In this document: positions 62,847-64,000 of the stretch, one piece after another | How positions within the stretch are numbered: the stretch's first letter is position 1 | How the letters are laid out: each line of letters begins with the position of its first letter | Assembly (NCBI GenBank): GCA_963845285.1 | Contig: CAWJRO010000033.1 | Coordinates: forward strand, 9,850-73,849 | Length of the DNA stretch: 64,000 bases | Reading direction: 5' to 3' | Source: Methanobacterium_C sp963845285 | GTDB lineage: Archaea > Methanobacteriota > Methanobacteria > Methanobacteriales > Methanobacteriaceae | Notes under the pieces: model-generated | What the model was told of the DNA's origin: nothing | The model's database searches: none | What the model saw: only the letters and a program-made list of their open reading frames with translations | Translations under genes and position numbers: made by a program

Positions 62847-64000
62847 TTAACTCATATTTATAATTAATTTATAAAGTTCTTTCTGATTTATTTCTTTTCT
62901 AAGTCTTTTTTCTTCTTCAAAAATTGTTAATAATGGATTTAAGTTTTTTAATGATTCATTAATTGTTGTTTCTTCTTTTTTATATTGTAGTTTTTCGAAG
63001 TCCAATACATAGATTCGAATCTATTATGAGGTTATCCTTAAGAGATTTTAGTCCTTTTTCGTAGTCATCAAAAGAAAATTTTAGCTCATCTAGGATAAAT
63101 GAGTCTATTTGAGTTTTTAATGGTTTCCAACGGTGCCCTCCAACTCTACTTGGATCTTTTGATTCATTTACGAATCTTTTTTCTTTCAATGGTTTCAAAT
63201 AATTTTCTCTTATGGTTTGTTCACTCAGTTCTCTGTAGTGTTCATTACAATAGGTTTTTATTTCTTTAACTCGTAAATCATCATTTTCAGAGTCTTCTTT
63301 TTCATTCCATAATGGGAGAAGTACTTTTTCATAGAAATCTAAGAGTTGTTGTCCGTTCTTAATTTTCACAGTACCTCTATTAAAAATCTTTTTTGCTACT
63401 TGGAAATCATCATTTGTTATGACAATATATTTATTCCTTCCACTTTGGATAATAGGCCTATTTAATAGGTTGAGCAATGCTGACATTTTCATTATGTTTA
63501 AAAATGTGTTAAAATCTCTCATGTTCTGCCCCTTATTTGTAGGGAATAGTTTGATGAGCTGTTCTTGAAATGGACACCAAAAAATCGTTATATCCTTAAT
63601 ACATTCAGGGTTTTCTTCAAAGATTTGATTATAAGGACGCATCATTAAGTCTATTTGAGATCTTAAAGTATTGATATAAGTTTCACTTAAACTAACTGGT
63701 TTCAAATCTTTTTTTAATGATTCTGGTGTTTTAGGAGTTAATTGTCTTTGTGATGAAACTTTCATGCTTGCTTTATACTTTTCTATGGACATATTGGGAC
63801 TTACTATTATGAATCTACTTTTAATTTGGTCCCATATTGTATCATCATCTTTTTCTGCTTTTGTGTATATGACTGCCGGCCATCCTTTAATTAAAACTGT
63901 TTTTGTTTTTAATTTTCCATTTATTTTGTCTGTTATTTTGTATGTTGTTACCGAAACATCATGGCTTAAAATAGGCCTTAATATTTTCCAGGTGTTAACA
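62847..64000 (-). CDS. Helicase/primase-like protein, C-terminal part, with frameshift
   Basis: The frame enters from the right edge (VNTWKILRPILSHDVSVTTY), continues through KTVLIKGWPAVIYTKAEKDD and SRFIIVSPNMS, and then has a region with ITIFWCPFQEQLIKLFP and a winged-helix-like ELSEQTIRENYLKPLKEKRF. The 'G-P-A-V-I-x-T ... SRF' pattern is like the end of replicative helicase or primase-helicase ATPases of mobile elements. The frame ends at 62980. A one-base shift near 63005 opens IYVLDFEKLQYKKEETTINE, a coiled-coil tail running to a stop at 62847. The shift makes the annotated 3' end uncertain. Confidence 0.6.

Noticed and set aside
62991..63020. tRNA-like TTCGAATC next to the integrase
   Set aside because: No acceptor, D or anticodon stem can be drawn; it lies in the helicase-like coding region.

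Overview
The window is low-GC DNA from a methanogenic archaeon, most likely a Methanobacterium-type member of the Methanobacteriales. The evidence is a pair of Mur-ligase homologues of the pseudomurein kind, DUF1616 and DUF2206 membrane proteins, large secreted beta-helix 'adhesin-like' proteins, PAS and HisKA_2 sensor kinases, a FIST-domain protein, a C1A peptidase, archaeal TATA-box promoters and GGAGG-type ribosome binding sites. No rRNA, tRNA or CRISPR array was seen. Assignments come from reading the translated sequence; no database search was possible.

Layout. 1-0.7 kb: 5' part of a secreted Ig-like repeat protein that leaves the window on the left. 1.3-4.4 kb: two overlapping Mur-ligase genes. 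5.5-14 kb: a polytopic glycosyltransferase-like protein, a DPM1-like glycosyltransferase, a DUF1616 protein with a variable octapeptide tract, and a multi-PAS histidine kinase. 14.5-16.2 kb: wrecked transposases and a broken short adhesin. 17.3-34.2 kb: a surface-glycan locus. It starts with a (+) operon (deacetylase, ATP-grasp, PHP, three glycosyltransferases, two large membrane proteins), followed by a (-) set (two acyltransferases, two glycosyltransferases) and a divergent FkbM methyltransferase plus flippase. A second DUF1616 protein follows at 34.6-36.4 kb.

37-45 kb is a decayed accessory zone: an RHH regulator pair behind a 24-bp perfect palindrome, a DUF2283 pair, HEPN/MNT remnants, a papain-like peptidase, a GATC-rich repeat block and an AlbA_2 regulator. 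45-50 kb has a FIST/kinase operon, a second DPM1-like enzyme and an orphan P-loop protein. 51-61 kb holds small membrane and zinc-ribbon proteins, a beta-helix adhesin, four tandem small secreted paralogues and a second large adhesin. 61-64 kb is the edge of an integrated element, with a tyrosine recombinase and a frameshifted helicase/primase-like gene.

What stands out. Intergenic space is filled with at least four families of short inverted-repeat elements. The main one is about 107 bp, with more than a dozen copies, most flanked by 4-5-bp duplications, and one copy is inserted inside another. Three otherwise sound genes have ATA where ATG is expected, each correctly placed behind a Shine-Dalgarno sequence. 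Five gene types occur as pairs of paralogues within the window. Most genes appear to build, modify or sense the cell surface: pseudomurein peptide ligation, glycan synthesis and export, glycosylated or anchored surface proteins, and their sensors.
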